64,000 nt of DNA from Streptomyces liliifuscus (GTDB taxonomy: Bacteria; Actinomycetota; Actinomycetes; Streptomycetales; Streptomycetaceae). Within the stretch, counting starts at the first letter, position 1. The number at the start of each line of letters is the position of its first letter. A program made the position numbers and the translations under genes. The stretch lies in NCBI RefSeq assembly GCF_016598615.1, contig NZ_CP066831.1:6014001-6078000 (forward strand), in the 5' to 3' direction. Under the pieces are notes generated by a model. The model was not told the DNA's origin and did not search any database. It saw nothing but the letters and a program-made list of their open reading frames with translations. Below, piece after piece: positions 48,892 through 58,442 of the stretch.

Positions 48892-50016
48892 ATGACGAGC
48901 ATCGGTGGTGCGGAGATGGTCGACTGGAATCTCGCGGTGGCGACCGCGACCCGGCTCGTAAGGCCGGGCCCAGAAGTGAGCCGCGACGAGGCCAGGGCCG
49001 TCGTCGCGGAGCTGCGCCGGCACGCAAAGGCCTCGGAGGAGCACGTCCGCGGCTTCACGCGGATGGGTGGCGACGACCTCCACGACACCCCCATCCTCGT
49101 CGTCGACCGCCCGGGCTGGGTCCGGGCGAACGTCGCCGGGTTCCGGGAACTGCTCAAACCGCTGCTCGACAAGATGCAGGAACGTCGCGGCAGCACCCCC
49201 GGCGGAGCCGTCCTGGGCGCCGTCGGCGGCAAGGTCACCGGCGTCGAGCTGGGCATGCTGCTGTCCTTCCTCTCCTCCCGGGTCCTCGGCCAGTACGAGA
49301 CCTTCGCCCCGGCCACGCGCGAACTCCCGGCCGGCGAGAACGGCGGCGGACGACTTCTCCTGGTCGCGCCGAACATCGTGCACGTGGAGCGCGAACTCGA
49401 CGTCCAGCCCCACGACTTCCGGCTCTGGGTCTGCCTCCACGAGGAGACCCACCGCACGCAGTTCACGGCCGTGCCCTGGCTGCGTGACCACCTCGAGGGC
49501 GAAATCCAGTCTTTCTTGGGGGAGACCGAGGTCGACCCCATGACCGTCCTGGAGCGCATCCGCGAGGCCGCCCAGTCCCTCGCGGGCGGCCGCCCCGAGG
49601 GCGAGGAGGGCGACGACCAGCGCTCCATCGTCGAGATCGTGCAGACCCCCGCCCAGCGCGAGATCCTCGGCCGGCTGACCGCCGTGATGTCCCTCCTGGA
49701 GGGACACGCCGACTTCGTGATGGACGGCGTCGGCCCCGCCGTCGTCCCGTCCGTCGCCGAGATCCGCGAGAAATTCCAGCAGCGACGCGCCCGCGGCGCC
49801 TCCCGCCTCGACCTGGCCCTGCGCAAGCTCCTCGGCCTCGACGCCAAACTGCGCCAGTACCGCGACGGGGAGCGATTCGTCCGCGCGGTCGTGGACGAGG
49901 TCGGCATGGACGGCTTCAACCGGGTGTGGACCTCACCGAACACGCTCCCGACCAAGTCGGAGATCGCCAAACCGGCGGACTGGGTCGCGCGGGTGCACCG
50001 TAAGGCAGAGTCGTGA
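48892..50016 (+). CDS. Zinc-dependent metalloprotease, DUF2342 type
   Basis: 374 residues. Zinc motif HEETH (183-187) in VCLHEETHRTQF, followed by a downstream helix with LEGHADFVMDG that can give the third ligand. Matches the actinobacterial family annotated as zinc metalloprotease or F420-biosynthesis associated; substrate unknown. A TACGGT -10 (48879-48884) ends 7 nt before the ATG and no Shine-Dalgarno sequence is visible, so it may be leaderless. It precedes tilS, as in many actinobacteria. Confidence 0.88.
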   Translation: MTSIGGAEMVDWNLAVATATRLVRPGPEVSRDEARAVVAELRRHAKASEEHVRGFTRMGGDDLHDTPILVVDRPGWVRANVAGFRELLKPLLDKMQERRGSTPGGAVLGAVGGKVTGVELGMLLSFLSSRVLGQYETFAPATRELPAGENGGGRLLLVAPNIVHVERELDVQPHDFRLWVCLHEETHRTQFTAVPWLRDHLEGEIQSFLGETEVDPMTVLERIREAAQSLAGGRPEGEEGDDQRSIVEIVQTPAQREILGRLTAVMSLLEGHADFVMDGVGPAVVPSVAEIREKFQQRRARGASRLDLALRKLLGLDAKLRQYRDGERFVRAVVDEVGMDGFNRVWTSPNTLPTKSEIAKPADWVARVHRKAES

Positions 50017-50188
50017 ATTGAATCCGGCCGACGGCAGGTGAACGCCCCTCCAATCACCCGTCCGAGGGACCGTGAGCGATGGGTAGGCGTGCAATGCTCG
50101 GGGAACGGCCCGGTTCTGTCACCATCTACACACTCTGAGTGACCGACCTCGGGCTCACCCCCCGACAATTTCATGAAGGGAACCGGAC

Positions 50189-51250
50189 ATGGGTCCCCAT
50201 CCTGCGGTCGCGGCGATACGCCTGGCGGTCCGCCGCGTGCTCCATGACGTCCTCACCGATCACACGCCCTCACCCGACGCCACCTCCGCCCCCTCCGCCT
50301 CGCCCGGCACTTCGCACGAGCAGCCGCCCCCGCCGCTCGTGCTCGTCGCGTGCTCCGGCGGCGCCGACTCCATGGCGCTCGCCTCCGCCCTCGCCTTCGA
50401 AGCCCCCAAACTCGGCATCCGCGCCGGTGGTGTCACCGTGGACCACGGTCTGCAGCCCGGCTCCGACCTGCGCGCAGCGGAGGTGGTGCTGCGCCTCAAC
50501 GAACTCGGCCTGGCCCCGGTCGAGTCCGTGGCCGTCAGCGTCGGCCGGGACGGCGGGCCCGAGGCCGCGGCCCGCGACGCCCGCTACGGCGCTCTGGACG
50601 CCGCCGCAGAGCGCCACGGCGCCGCCGCTGTCCTGCTCGGCCACACCCGCGACGACCAAGCCGAAACCGTCCTGCTCGGCCTGGCCCGCGGCTCCGGCAT
50701 CCGTTCCCTGTCCGGAATGGCCGCCGTCTCCGGAGGACCGGGAGCCGCCCGTCGCTACCGCCGCCCCTTCCTGCACCTCGACCGGCAGACCGCCCGCAAG
50801 GCCTGCATGGTCCAGTCCCTGCCCGTGTGGGACGACCCCCACAACGCGGATCCGGCGTACACCCGTTCCCGGCTGCGCCACGAGGGACTGCCCGCCCTGG
50901 AGAAGGCGCTCGGCAAGGGCGTCGTCGAGGCACTCGCCCGTACGGCTCAGCTGTCCCGTGACGACGCCGACGCGCTCGACGCGTGGGCGGGTCAGGCCGA
51001 GGCGTCCGTACGCGACGCCACGGGCCTCCTGGAGTGCGCCAAGCTGTACGCCCTGCCGCCCGCCGTGCGCCGCCGCATCCTGCGCCGCGCCGCCATCGAG
51101 GCCGGGGCGCCCGCCGGTTCGCTGTTCGCCCGGCACATCGAAGAGGTCGACCGGCTGATCACCGGCTGGCGCGGTCAGGGAGCCATCAACCTCCCGGGCA
51201 AAGTCGTCGCCCAGCGGCAGGGTGGCAGACTGGTGATTCGGCAAGGCTGA
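50189..51250 (+). CDS. tilS: tRNA(Ile)-lysidine synthase
   Basis: 353 residues. PP-loop SGGADSMAL near residue 55, DHGL, GHTRDDQAET and the core of the N-type ATP pyrophosphatase. It converts the AUA-reading tRNA(Ile) wobble C to lysidine, which is essential. GAAGGG 8 nt before the ATG. Shorter than the E. coli enzyme because the C-terminal domains are reduced, which is usual in actinobacteria. Confidence 0.96.
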   Translation: MGPHPAVAAIRLAVRRVLHDVLTDHTPSPDATSAPSASPGTSHEQPPPPLVLVACSGGADSMALASALAFEAPKLGIRAGGVTVDHGLQPGSDLRAAEVVLRLNELGLAPVESVAVSVGRDGGPEAAARDARYGALDAAAERHGAAAVLLGHTRDDQAETVLLGLARGSGIRSLSGMAAVSGGPGAARRYRRPFLHLDRQTARKACMVQSLPVWDDPHNADPAYTRSRLRHEGLPALEKALGKGVVEALARTAQLSRDDADALDAWAGQAEASVRDATGLLECAKLYALPPAVRRRILRRAAIEAGAPAGSLFARHIEEVDRLITGWRGQGAINLPGKVVAQRQGGRLVIRQG

Positions 51251-51259
51251 AAAAGGGTT

Positions 51260-51320
51260 CCCCTTCGGGGAGCGACCCGCCCCGGAGGGCAACCCCTTCG
51301 GGGAGCGGCTCCTCTTCGGG
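51260..51320 (+). repeat. Three CCCCTTCGGGG hairpins
   Basis: Two perfect UUCG-loop hairpins (51260-51270 and 51293-51303) and a one-mismatch third (51310-51320) fill the 107-bp gap between tilS and hpt. They could be transcript-stabilising or attenuating structures. Confidence 0.8.
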
Positions 51321-51357
51321 GAGGGCCGGGAAGCAGCCGGTGGGACGACCGAAAGTG

Positions 51358-51918
51358 ATGCGGGTGGACGCGAAAGACCTGGGCACCGACCTCAAGTCGG
51401 TGCTCATCACCAAGGAAGAGATCGACGCGAAGCTGGGCGAGCTGGCTGCGAAGATCGACGCGGAGTACGCGGGCAAGGACCTGCTGATCGTCGGTGTCCT
51501 CAAGGGCGCCGTGATGGTCATGGCGGACCTGGCCCGGGCCCTGTCCACCCCCGTCACCATGGACTGGATGGCGGTGTCCTCGTACGGGGCGGGCACCCAG
51601 TCCTCCGGAGTGGTGCGGATCCTCAAGGACCTCGACACCGACATCAAGGGCAAGCACGTCCTGATCGTCGAGGACATCATCGACTCCGGGCTCACACTCT
51701 CCTGGCTCATCTCCAACCTCGGCTCCCGCGAGCCCGCGTCCCTCAAGGTGTGCACGCTGCTGCGCAAGCCGGAGGCCGCGAAGGTCGCGATCGACGTGGA
51801 GTGGGTCGGCTTCGACATTCCCAACGAGTTCGTCATCGGCTACGGCCTCGACTACGCGGAGAAGTACCGGAACCTGCCGTTCGTCGGTACGCTCGCGCCT
51901 CACGTCTACGGCGGCTGA
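51358..51918 (+). CDS. hpt: Hypoxanthine phosphoribosyltransferase
   Basis: 186 residues. PRPP-binding motif VLIVEDIIDSG, flexible loop SSYGAGTQSSG and the base-binding WVGFDIPNEFV. Salvages hypoxanthine and guanine. The ATG at 51358 begins MRVDAKDLG, the usual start in Streptomyces; GTG 51355 is adjacent. Conserved tilS-hpt-ftsH order. Confidence 0.97.
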   Translation: MRVDAKDLGTDLKSVLITKEEIDAKLGELAAKIDAEYAGKDLLIVGVLKGAVMVMADLARALSTPVTMDWMAVSSYGAGTQSSGVVRILKDLDTDIKGKHVLIVEDIIDSGLTLSWLISNLGSREPASLKVCTLLRKPEAAKVAIDVEWVGFDIPNEFVIGYGLDYAEKYRNLPFVGTLAPHVYGG

Positions 51919-52130
51919 GGCACCCTGGAGGGACGGCGTCCCACCGACAGGGGTCCAACCCCTGTAGGACGTCCGGGAACCCCAGCGGGTTTCGCGCCGT
52001 TGGAGCATGCGTAGACGGGTTTGTCAGCCGGACCGCGCAGCTTCGGGTGACAATGCTGAGGTACCGTCCGAAGAACAGTCTTATCAAACTCACTATGGCA
52101 GGAGGGACGGGGCGGCACCGCTCCGTATGG

Positions 52131-54170
52131 ATGGACGTGAAGCGATACTTCCGTGGGCCGGTCATGTGGATCGTGCTGGCCGTCCTTGCCGTGGTCGTGT
52201 TGATGCAGGTCGTCGGCTCGTCCGGTGGCTACAAGACGGTGGACACAGGCCAGGTCGTCCAGGCGATCAATGACAACAAGGTCCAGCAGGCCAAGCTCAC
52301 CACCGGCGACGAGCAGGTCATCAAGATCGAGCTCAAGGACGGTACAAAGGTCGAGGGCAGCTCGAAGATCCAGGCGAGCTACATCGGCGACCAGGGCGTG
52401 GCCCTGGCCACCACCCTCCAGGACAAGTTCCAGAACAAGCAGATTCCGGACGGCTACACGGTCTCGCCGACCAAGCAGAACGCTTTCGTCGGCATCCTGC
52501 TGTCCCTGCTCCCCTTCGTCCTCATCGTCGTTGTCTTCCTGTTCCTGATGAATCAGATGCAGGGCGGCGGCTCCCGGGTCATGAACTTCGGGAAGTCCAA
52601 GGCGAAGCTCATCACCAAGGACACCCCGAAGACGACGTTCGCCGACGTGGCGGGCTCGGACGAGGCGGTCGAGGAGCTCCACGAGATCAAGGAGTTCCTC
52701 CAGGAGCCGGCGAAGTTCCAGGCCGTCGGGGCGAAGATCCCCAAGGGCGTGCTCCTCTACGGGCCTCCCGGTACGGGCAAGACGCTGCTCGCGCGTGCTG
52801 TCGCGGGTGAGGCGGGCGTCCCGTTCTACTCGATCTCCGGTTCCGACTTCGTCGAGATGTTCGTCGGTGTCGGTGCCTCCCGAGTCCGTGACCTCTTCGA
52901 GCAGGCCAAGGCGAACGCCCCGGCGATCGTCTTCGTCGACGAGATCGACGCGGTCGGCCGCCATCGCGGCGCCGGCCTCGGCGGCGGTCACGACGAGCGC
53001 GAGCAGACGCTGAACCAGCTGCTCGTCGAGATGGACGGCTTCGACGTCAAGGGCGGCGTGATTCTCATCGCCGCCACGAACCGTCCGGACATCCTCGACC
53101 CGGCCCTCCTGCGCCCCGGCCGGTTCGACCGCCAGATCGCGGTCGACCGCCCGGACATGCAGGGCCGTCTGGAGATCCTCAAGGTCCACCAGAAGGGCAA
53201 GCCGGTCGCACCGGACGTCGACCTGGGCGCGGTTGCCCGGCGTACGCCCGGCTTCACGGGCGCCGACCTGTCGAACGTGCTGAACGAAGCCGCGCTGCTC
53301 ACCGCACGCAGCAACCTGAAGCTCATCGACAACAACATGCTCGACGAGGCGATCGACCGTGTGGTCGCGGGCCCGCAGAAGCGGACCCGGATCATGTCGG
53401 ACAAGGAGAAGAAGATCACCGCGTACCACGAGGGCGGACACGCTCTGGTCGCGGCGGCGTCTCCGAACTCCGACCCGGTCCACAAGATCACGATCCTCTC
53501 CAGAGGCCGTGCTCTGGGCTACACGATGGTCCTGCCGGACGAGGACAAGTACTCCACGACCCGCAACGAAATGCTCGACCAGCTGGCATACATGCTGGGC
53601 GGGCGCGCGGCCGAGGAGCTCGTCTTCCACGACCCGACCACGGGTGCCGCGAACGACATCGAGAAGGCCACCGCCACGGCCCGCGCGATGGTCACGCAGT
53701 ACGGCATGACCGAGCGTCTCGGCGCGATCAAGTTCGGCGGCGACAACACCGAGCCCTTCCTGGGCCGGGAGATGTCGCACCCGCGCGACTACTCGGAAGA
53801 GGTCGCCGCGCTCGTCGACGAAGAGGTCAAGAAGCTCATCGAGAACGCGCACAACGAGGCCTGGGAGATCCTGGTCGAGAACCGCGACGTCCTCGATGCG
53901 CTGGTCCTCCAGCTGCTGGAGAAGGAGACGCTGAGCAAGGAGCAGATCGCCGAGGTCTTCGCTCCCCTCGTCAAGCGTCCGGCCCGCCCCGCGTGGACCG
54001 GTTCCTCCCGGCGCACGCCGTCCACCCGCCCGCCGGTGCTCTCCCCCAGGGAGCTGTCACTGACGAACGGGACGAACGGCGCCAGCCCCGCGATCACCGC
54101 GAGCACCAGTGCCTCCACCGAGGCGCTCCCGGTGACCGAGTCGGCCCCCGAGGACCGTTCCGAGAGCTGA
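52131..54170 (+). CDS. ftsH: ATP-dependent zinc metalloprotease FtsH
   Basis: 679 residues from the ATG giving MDVKRYFRGPVMW. TM1 about 10-28, periplasmic-type domain, TM2 about 125-145, AAA+ domain with Walker A GPPGTGKT (211-218), Walker B IVFVDEIDAVG, second region of homology ATNRPDILDPALLRPGRFD, and zinc site HEGGH (433-437). Degrades membrane and regulatory proteins. The chosen ATG has no good ribosome site; in-frame starts at 52095 and about 52048 lack one too, so the N-terminus is provisional. C-terminal tail is Ser/Thr/Pro-rich. Confidence 0.97.
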   Translation: MDVKRYFRGPVMWIVLAVLAVVVLMQVVGSSGGYKTVDTGQVVQAINDNKVQQAKLTTGDEQVIKIELKDGTKVEGSSKIQASYIGDQGVALATTLQDKFQNKQIPDGYTVSPTKQNAFVGILLSLLPFVLIVVVFLFLMNQMQGGGSRVMNFGKSKAKLITKDTPKTTFADVAGSDEAVEELHEIKEFLQEPAKFQAVGAKIPKGVLLYGPPGTGKTLLARAVAGEAGVPFYSISGSDFVEMFVGVGASRVRDLFEQAKANAPAIVFVDEIDAVGRHRGAGLGGGHDEREQTLNQLLVEMDGFDVKGGVILIAATNRPDILDPALLRPGRFDRQIAVDRPDMQGRLEILKVHQKGKPVAPDVDLGAVARRTPGFTGADLSNVLNEAALLTARSNLKLIDNNMLDEAIDRVVAGPQKRTRIMSDKEKKITAYHEGGHALVAAASPNSDPVHKITILSRGRALGYTMVLPDEDKYSTTRNEMLDQLAYMLGGRAAEELVFHDPTTGAANDIEKATATARAMVTQYGMTERLGAIKFGGDNTEPFLGREMSHPRDYSEEVAALVDEEVKKLIENAHNEAWEILVENRDVLDALVLQLLEKETLSKEQIAEVFAPLVKRPARPAWTGSSRRTPSTRPPVLSPRELSLTNGTNGASPAITASTSASTEALPVTESAPEDRSES

Positions 54171-54211
54171 TCCAGGCTCGGGTGCGATACGTCTCACCAG
54201 GCCCGGAACGA

Positions 54212-54251
54212 ATGCCGCGCCCCCCAGGTCTTAGCCTGGGGGGCGCGGCAT
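54212..54251 (+). terminator. Intrinsic terminator after ftsH
   Basis: A perfect 17-bp GC-rich stem (54212-54228 with 54235-54251), 6-nt loop, followed by CTTTGT. It separates ftsH from folE. Confidence 0.85.
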
Positions 54252-54316
54252 CTTTGTATGCCCGAACATGAGACGCGTGATCCGTACGCGTCACAGGCTC
54301 AGGAACGAGGCACGAG

Positions 54317-54922
54317 ATGACCGATCCCGTGACGCTGGACGGCGAGGGCACGATCGGCGAATTCGACGAGAAGCGCGCCGAGAACGCCGTACGAGAGCTG
54401 CTGATCGCGGTCGGTGAGGACCCGGACCGTGAGGGGCTGCGGGAGACGCCGGGGCGGGTCGCCCGGGCGTACAAGGAGATCTTCGCGGGGCTGTGGCAGA
54501 CGCCCGAGGAGGTCCTGACGACGACGTTCGATCTCGGCCACGACGAGATGATCCTGGTGAAGGACATCGAGGTGTTCTCGACGTGCGAGCACCATCTGGT
54601 GCCGTTCAGGGGCGTCGCGCACGTCGGGTACATCCCGAGCACGAACGGCAAGATCACGGGGCTGTCCAAGCTGGCGCGGCTCGTGGACGTCTACGCCCGG
54701 CGGCCGCAGGTGCAGGAACGACTCACCACGCAGATCGCCGAATCGCTGATGGAGATCCTGGAGCCGCGTGGCGTGATCGTGGTGGTCGAGTGCGAGCACA
54801 TGTGCATGTCCATGCGGGGGATTCGCAAGCCGGGGGCGAAGACCATAACGTCGGCCGTTCGGGGGCAGCTGCGGGATGCGGCCACCCGGAATGAGGCCAT
54901 GAGTCTGATCATGGCTCGCTGA
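54317..54922 (+). CDS. folE: GTP cyclohydrolase I
   Basis: 201 residues. Zinc ligands in STCEHHLVPF (Cys/His) and CEHMCMSMRG (Cys), substrate motif GLSKLARLVDVYARRPQVQERLT. Catalyses the first step of tetrahydrofolate synthesis: GTP to dihydroneopterin triphosphate. It converges on the folP-folK series on the other strand. The terminator upstream suggests its own promoter. Confidence 0.97.
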   Translation: MTDPVTLDGEGTIGEFDEKRAENAVRELLIAVGEDPDREGLRETPGRVARAYKEIFAGLWQTPEEVLTTTFDLGHDEMILVKDIEVFSTCEHHLVPFRGVAHVGYIPSTNGKITGLSKLARLVDVYARRPQVQERLTTQIAESLMEILEPRGVIVVVECEHMCMSMRGIRKPGAKTITSAVRGQLRDAATRNEAMSLIMAR

Positions 54923-55014
54923 GCGCGGCGGGTCGCTTCGCGGGACGTTTTCCCTCACGGGAGCTTTCCCTCACGGGAGCGCTTCGCGGTACGTGCGGGT
55001 TTGTTGTGGCCGGG

Positions 55015-55034
55015 CGCGCAGTTCCCCGCGCCCC
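55015..55034 (-). repeat. Reverse copy of the GGCGCGGGGAACTGCGC repeat
   Basis: Intergenic copy between the convergent folE and DUF3180 genes. A short TTTCCCTCACGGGAGC direct duplication also lies nearby (about 54949-54980). Confidence 0.85.
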
Positions 55035-55057
55035 TGGAACTACGGGGCTGCGCCCCG

Positions 55058-55543
55058 TTACGTCGCTCGGGCCGTGCCGCCGTTCGTGTCGTCGTCCTCC
55101 GGGAGTTTGCAGACGCGCTCCAGGAAGAAGGCGGCCGCTATGACGGCGATGCCGGCGAGGACGGAGAAGCCGGCGTAGATGGCCTGGTCCCGGCGGGCGG
55201 GGATGTCGAGGGACTCCAGGAGGAAGACGCCCGTGCCGCCGTACATACCGGCGACGAGGGCGGCCACAAGGGCGCTGGCCTGGCCGAAAACGACCGCTCG
55301 GGCCGCCATCATGGGGTCGACGCCCTTCGCGTCCGGGCGGCGCTCGCGCTGGGCCTTGAGACGGGCCCTCAGGGAGAGCGCCGTGGCCAGGAGCACGACG
55401 GCGATCAGGGCGAGGACGATGGGGGCGGCCAGCGGAACCCGGGGGAGTGTCCCGACCGAGTTCCACAGGCGGGCACCCGCCCAGGACAGCAACCCGGCGA
55501 CGAAGAACACCGCGGCCAGCGTCCTGATGCGCAGCTCTTTCAC
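55058..55543 (-). CDS. DUF3180 membrane protein
   Basis: 161 residues from a GTG. Four hydrophobic segments (about 8-25, 38-58, 85-105, 122-142). DUF3180 proteins are often encoded after folK in actinobacteria; function unknown. Last gene of the leftward folate series, 46 bp after folK. Confidence 0.9.
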   Translation of the reverse strand: MKELRIRTLAAVFFVAGLLSWAGARLWNSVGTLPRVPLAAPIVLALIAVVLLATALSLRARLKAQRERRPDAKGVDPMMAARAVVFGQASALVAALVAGMYGGTGVFLLESLDIPARRDQAIYAGFSVLAGIAVIAAAFFLERVCKLPEDDDTNGGTARAT

Positions 55544-55589
55544 ATTGCCCCTTCGATCGACCCGCCCGTGTGCGTCTCGACCTTAACGA

Positions 55590-56198
55590 CTACTCGGGCA
55601 GCTGGAGTTCCAGGTCGGCGCGGGGCGCGACACCTTCCCGGGGGACGTCGGCGAGGAGGTGCGCCACGGGGCCGCGGCCGGGCAGCTGGGCCTCGGGCTC
55701 CACGTCGTACCAGGGGGCCAGGACGAAGGCGCGCTCGTGGGCCCGGGGGTGGGGGAGGGTCAGGACCGGGTCGTCGGAGACCACGTCCGCGTACGCCACG
55801 ATGTCCACGTCGATCGTGCGGGGGCCCCAGCGCTCGTCCCGGACGCGGTGGAAGGCCTCCTCGACCGCGTGGGCCCGCTCCAGGAGCGAGGAGGGCGGGA
55901 GGGTCGTCTTCAGCACGATCACCGCGTTGAAGTACGTCGGCTGGCTGCCCGGGGCCACGCCCCACGGCTCCGTCTCGTACACCGGGGAGACCGCTTTGAT
56001 GCGGACGCCCGGGGTGTCCTCCAGGGCGTCGATGGCGCCCTGGAGGGTCTCCAGACGGTTTCCGAGGTTCGAGCCGAGGGAGAGCACGGCGCGCCTGGGG
56101 TTCTGCAGGGTCGTGTCGGCGGCGTCCACGCGCTCCACCACGGAGGCGGGCACCGGCTGGACGGTCGGGTCGCTCTGGCCCTCGGTGAACGCGGTCAT
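55590..56198 (-). CDS. folK: HPPK, dihydropterin pyrophosphokinase
   Basis: 202 residues. HPPK motifs: VLSLGSNLGNRLETL, SPVYETEPWG, YFNAVIVLKT, RDERWGPRTIDVDIV and LPHPRAHERAFVLAP. Phosphorylates 6-hydroxymethyl-dihydropterin. Its start overlaps the folB stop by ATGA. N-terminal about 35 residues are a variable extension. Confidence 0.96.
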   Translation of the reverse strand: MTAFTEGQSDPTVQPVPASVVERVDAADTTLQNPRRAVLSLGSNLGNRLETLQGAIDALEDTPGVRIKAVSPVYETEPWGVAPGSQPTYFNAVIVLKTTLPPSSLLERAHAVEEAFHRVRDERWGPRTIDVDIVAYADVVSDDPVLTLPHPRAHERAFVLAPWYDVEPEAQLPGRGPVAHLLADVPREGVAPRADLELQLPE

Positions 56199-56554
56199 AC
56201 TCGGCTCCGGGTGATGGTGACTGTCACGTCGTCGAAGGGGACCGTGATCGGGGCGTCCGGTTTGTGGACGCACACCTCGATCTCCTGGACCCCCTCGTGC
56301 TTGAGGCACGTCTGGGCGATGCGCTCGGCGAGCGTCTCGAGGAGGTTCACCGGCTCGCCCTCGACGACGGCCACGACCTCCTCCGCCACGATGCCGTAGT
56401 GCACGGTCTTCGTGAGGTCGTCGTCGGCCGCGGCAGGCCGGGTGTCCAGGCCGAGTGTGAGGTCCACGATGAAGGTCTGGCCCTCTTCGCGTTCCTTGGG
56501 AAAGACACCGTGGTGCCCACGGGCCCTGAGGCCGCGCAGCGCGACACGATCCAC
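56195..56554 (-). CDS. folB: Dihydroneopterin aldolase
   Basis: 119 residues from the GTG with AGGAG 8 nt upstream. Motifs: VALRGLRARGHHGVFPKERE, TVHYGIVAEEV and LLETLAERIAQ, with the catalytic Lys near VCVHKPDAP. Converts dihydroneopterin to 6-hydroxymethyl-dihydropterin. 238 bp separate it from the upstream NTF2-like gene, so it may have its own promoter. Confidence 0.95.
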   Translation of the reverse strand: MDRVALRGLRARGHHGVFPKEREEGQTFIVDLTLGLDTRPAAADDDLTKTVHYGIVAEEVVAVVEGEPVNLLETLAERIAQTCLKHEGVQEIEVCVHKPDAPITVPFDDVTVTITRSRV

Positions 56555-56792
56555 GCGAATCACTCCTGCAATCGTCGGTAACGGCGGGCTCTCCCGAGTG
56601 CGGTCGGCAACACCGGCCTCATTCGAATCTACCTGCGAGCACTGACAGCGCTCGCCCACAGGGGGCTCGCCCCGCCCGGGGGCAACAAGGGTTCATCGAG
56701 TGTTTTCTTTGGGGGCGTGCGACGGCTCACGGGCTGGTAGCCGCCCCTACCCCGGGGCCGGTGATCTCAATCTCTGCCTGGCCCATACCCAC

Positions 56793-57296
56793 TCAAGCGG
56801 GCGACTCGTCCTCTTCTTCCTCGCCGGATTCGGCCAGTACGGGAGAGGCGTGGTGCGACCAGAGTTTCCAGCCCTCGGGTGTGCGGCGGAACACATTCGT
56901 GGCGACGACGAGCTGGCCCACGAGCGGGCCGAGTTCGTCGCTGTCCTCGGGGGACGGGCCGCCGCTGAGGATGTTCTCCGTACAGGTCACCAGGGCGGTG
57001 TCGCCGGTGACCGAGACGTGCACGTCGGTCAGGAAGAACTGGATGTACTCGGTGTTCGCCATGATCAGCGCGTACGACCTCAGGACCTCGCCCCGGCCGT
57101 TGAGCACCGGCCAGCCGGGGTGGACGCAGGAGACCTCGCCGGCCTGTGCGGGGTCGTGGTACTCCTCGTCGTGGCCCAGGTCGGACGGGGTCAGCCAGAT
57201 CGAGGACAGCACTTCGAAGTCGCCCCGCTCCATCGCCTCGTAGAAGGCGGTGTTGGCGAGTTCGACCTGCTCGACGTCCGTGTGGGGGGCGCTCAC
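56793..57296 (-). CDS. NTF2/SnoaL-like protein
   Basis: 167 residues from a GTG that overlaps the folP stop (GTGA). Cone fold of NTF2/SnoaL: VELANTAFYEAMERGDFEVLSSIW, EYIQFFLTDVHVSVTGDTALVTC, ATNVFRRTPEGWKLWSHHAS. Coupled translation with folP suggests a folate-linked or pterin-handling role, but the family includes many functions. Acidic C-terminal tail. Confidence 0.85.
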   Translation of the reverse strand: MSAPHTDVEQVELANTAFYEAMERGDFEVLSSIWLTPSDLGHDEEYHDPAQAGEVSCVHPGWPVLNGRGEVLRSYALIMANTEYIQFFLTDVHVSVTGDTALVTCTENILSGGPSPEDSDELGPLVGQLVVATNVFRRTPEGWKLWSHHASPVLAESGEEEEDESPA

Positions 57297-58171
57297 CGGT
57301 CTCCCTCTGCGGTCCGGGCGCCCTCCACGGCCCGGGCGACCCGGACGGCGTCGGCGGTGGCCCGTACCTCGTGGACGCGGACGGCCCACGCGCCCTGGTG
57401 GGCGGCGAGCGCGGAGACGGCCGCGGTGGCGGCGTCCCGCTCCCGGGCGGGCGGCGGGGCGCCCTCGGGGCCCGCCAGTACGCGGCCAAGGAACCGCTTG
57501 CGGGAGGCGGCGACCAGCACGGGGTGTCCGAGCTCCCGGAGACGGTCGAGGTGGGCGAGGAGGATCAGGTCGTGCTCGGCCTCCTTGGAGAAGCCCAGGC
57601 CCGGATCGACGACTATGCGGTCCGCGGCGACACCGCCCGCCAGAACGGCCTCCACGCGCGCGTGGAGTTCGGCGACGACTTCGGAGACGACGTCCACGTA
57701 CGACCCTCGTACGGTGCTGCCCTGGAGGAAGCCGCGCCAGTGCATGACCACGAAGGGGGCGCCCGCGGCGGCGACGGCCGGGATCATCGCCGGGTCGGCG
57801 AGGCCGCCGCTCACGTCGTTGACGAGGACGGCGCCCGCGGCGAGCGAGCGCTCGGCCACGGAGGCGCGCATCGTGTCGACCGAGACGGTGACGCCCTCCG
57901 AGGCGAGGCCGCGGACCACCGGGATGACGCGCTTGAGCTCCTCAGCCTCGTCCACGCGGGCGGCGCCGGGGCGGGTGGACTCGCCGCCCACGTCGACCAG
58001 GTCCGCGCCTTCCGCGACCAGGTCGAGGCCGTGCTTGACGGCGGCGGTCGTGTCGAACCAGTGGCCGCCGTCCGAGAAGGAATCGGGGGTCACGTTCACG
58101 ACGCCCATGACCGCGCAGCGGTCCCATTCCGGGAGGCCCGCGACTTGGCTGCGCCCGCTCCTTTTGCTCAT
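57293..58171 (-). CDS. folP: Dihydropteroate synthase
   Basis: 292 residues. DHPS motifs: MGVVNVTPDSFSDGG, VDVGGESTRPGA, VNDVSGG, DPGLGFSKEAEHD and AASRKRFLG. Joins the pterin to p-aminobenzoate; sulfonamide target. First gene of the leftward series. The 271 bp upstream (58172-58442) hold no gene I can support. Confidence 0.96.
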   Translation of the reverse strand: MSKRSGRSQVAGLPEWDRCAVMGVVNVTPDSFSDGGHWFDTTAAVKHGLDLVAEGADLVDVGGESTRPGAARVDEAEELKRVIPVVRGLASEGVTVSVDTMRASVAERSLAAGAVLVNDVSGGLADPAMIPAVAAAGAPFVVMHWRGFLQGSTVRGSYVDVVSEVVAELHARVEAVLAGGVAADRIVVDPGLGFSKEAEHDLILLAHLDRLRELGHPVLVAASRKRFLGRVLAGPEGAPPPARERDAATAAVSALAAHQGAWAVRVHEVRATADAVRVARAVEGARTAEGDR

Positions 58172-58442
58172 GTCCCCAGCCTAGGCCCCCGGCGGTGAGC
58201 GGTTGGTCGCCCTTGGTGGTGGGGGGCTCGTCTTGTTCGGCGGCTGCTCGTTGTCCGTGGCTGGGGCCCATTGCCGCTTCGCGGCTTGTTTCCCGCCCAC
58301 CCACCCGTGAATCGGGCGTCAAGGTTCGGGTTCAACGCCTCGGCCCCCCGACGAGCCCAGAAAGCAGCCGACCGCCGCGCGGCGCGGGGGTGGGCGTCGC
58401 GTGGCGGTCGGGGTCTGAGTGGGGGCGGGGGTGCGGAGGCGG

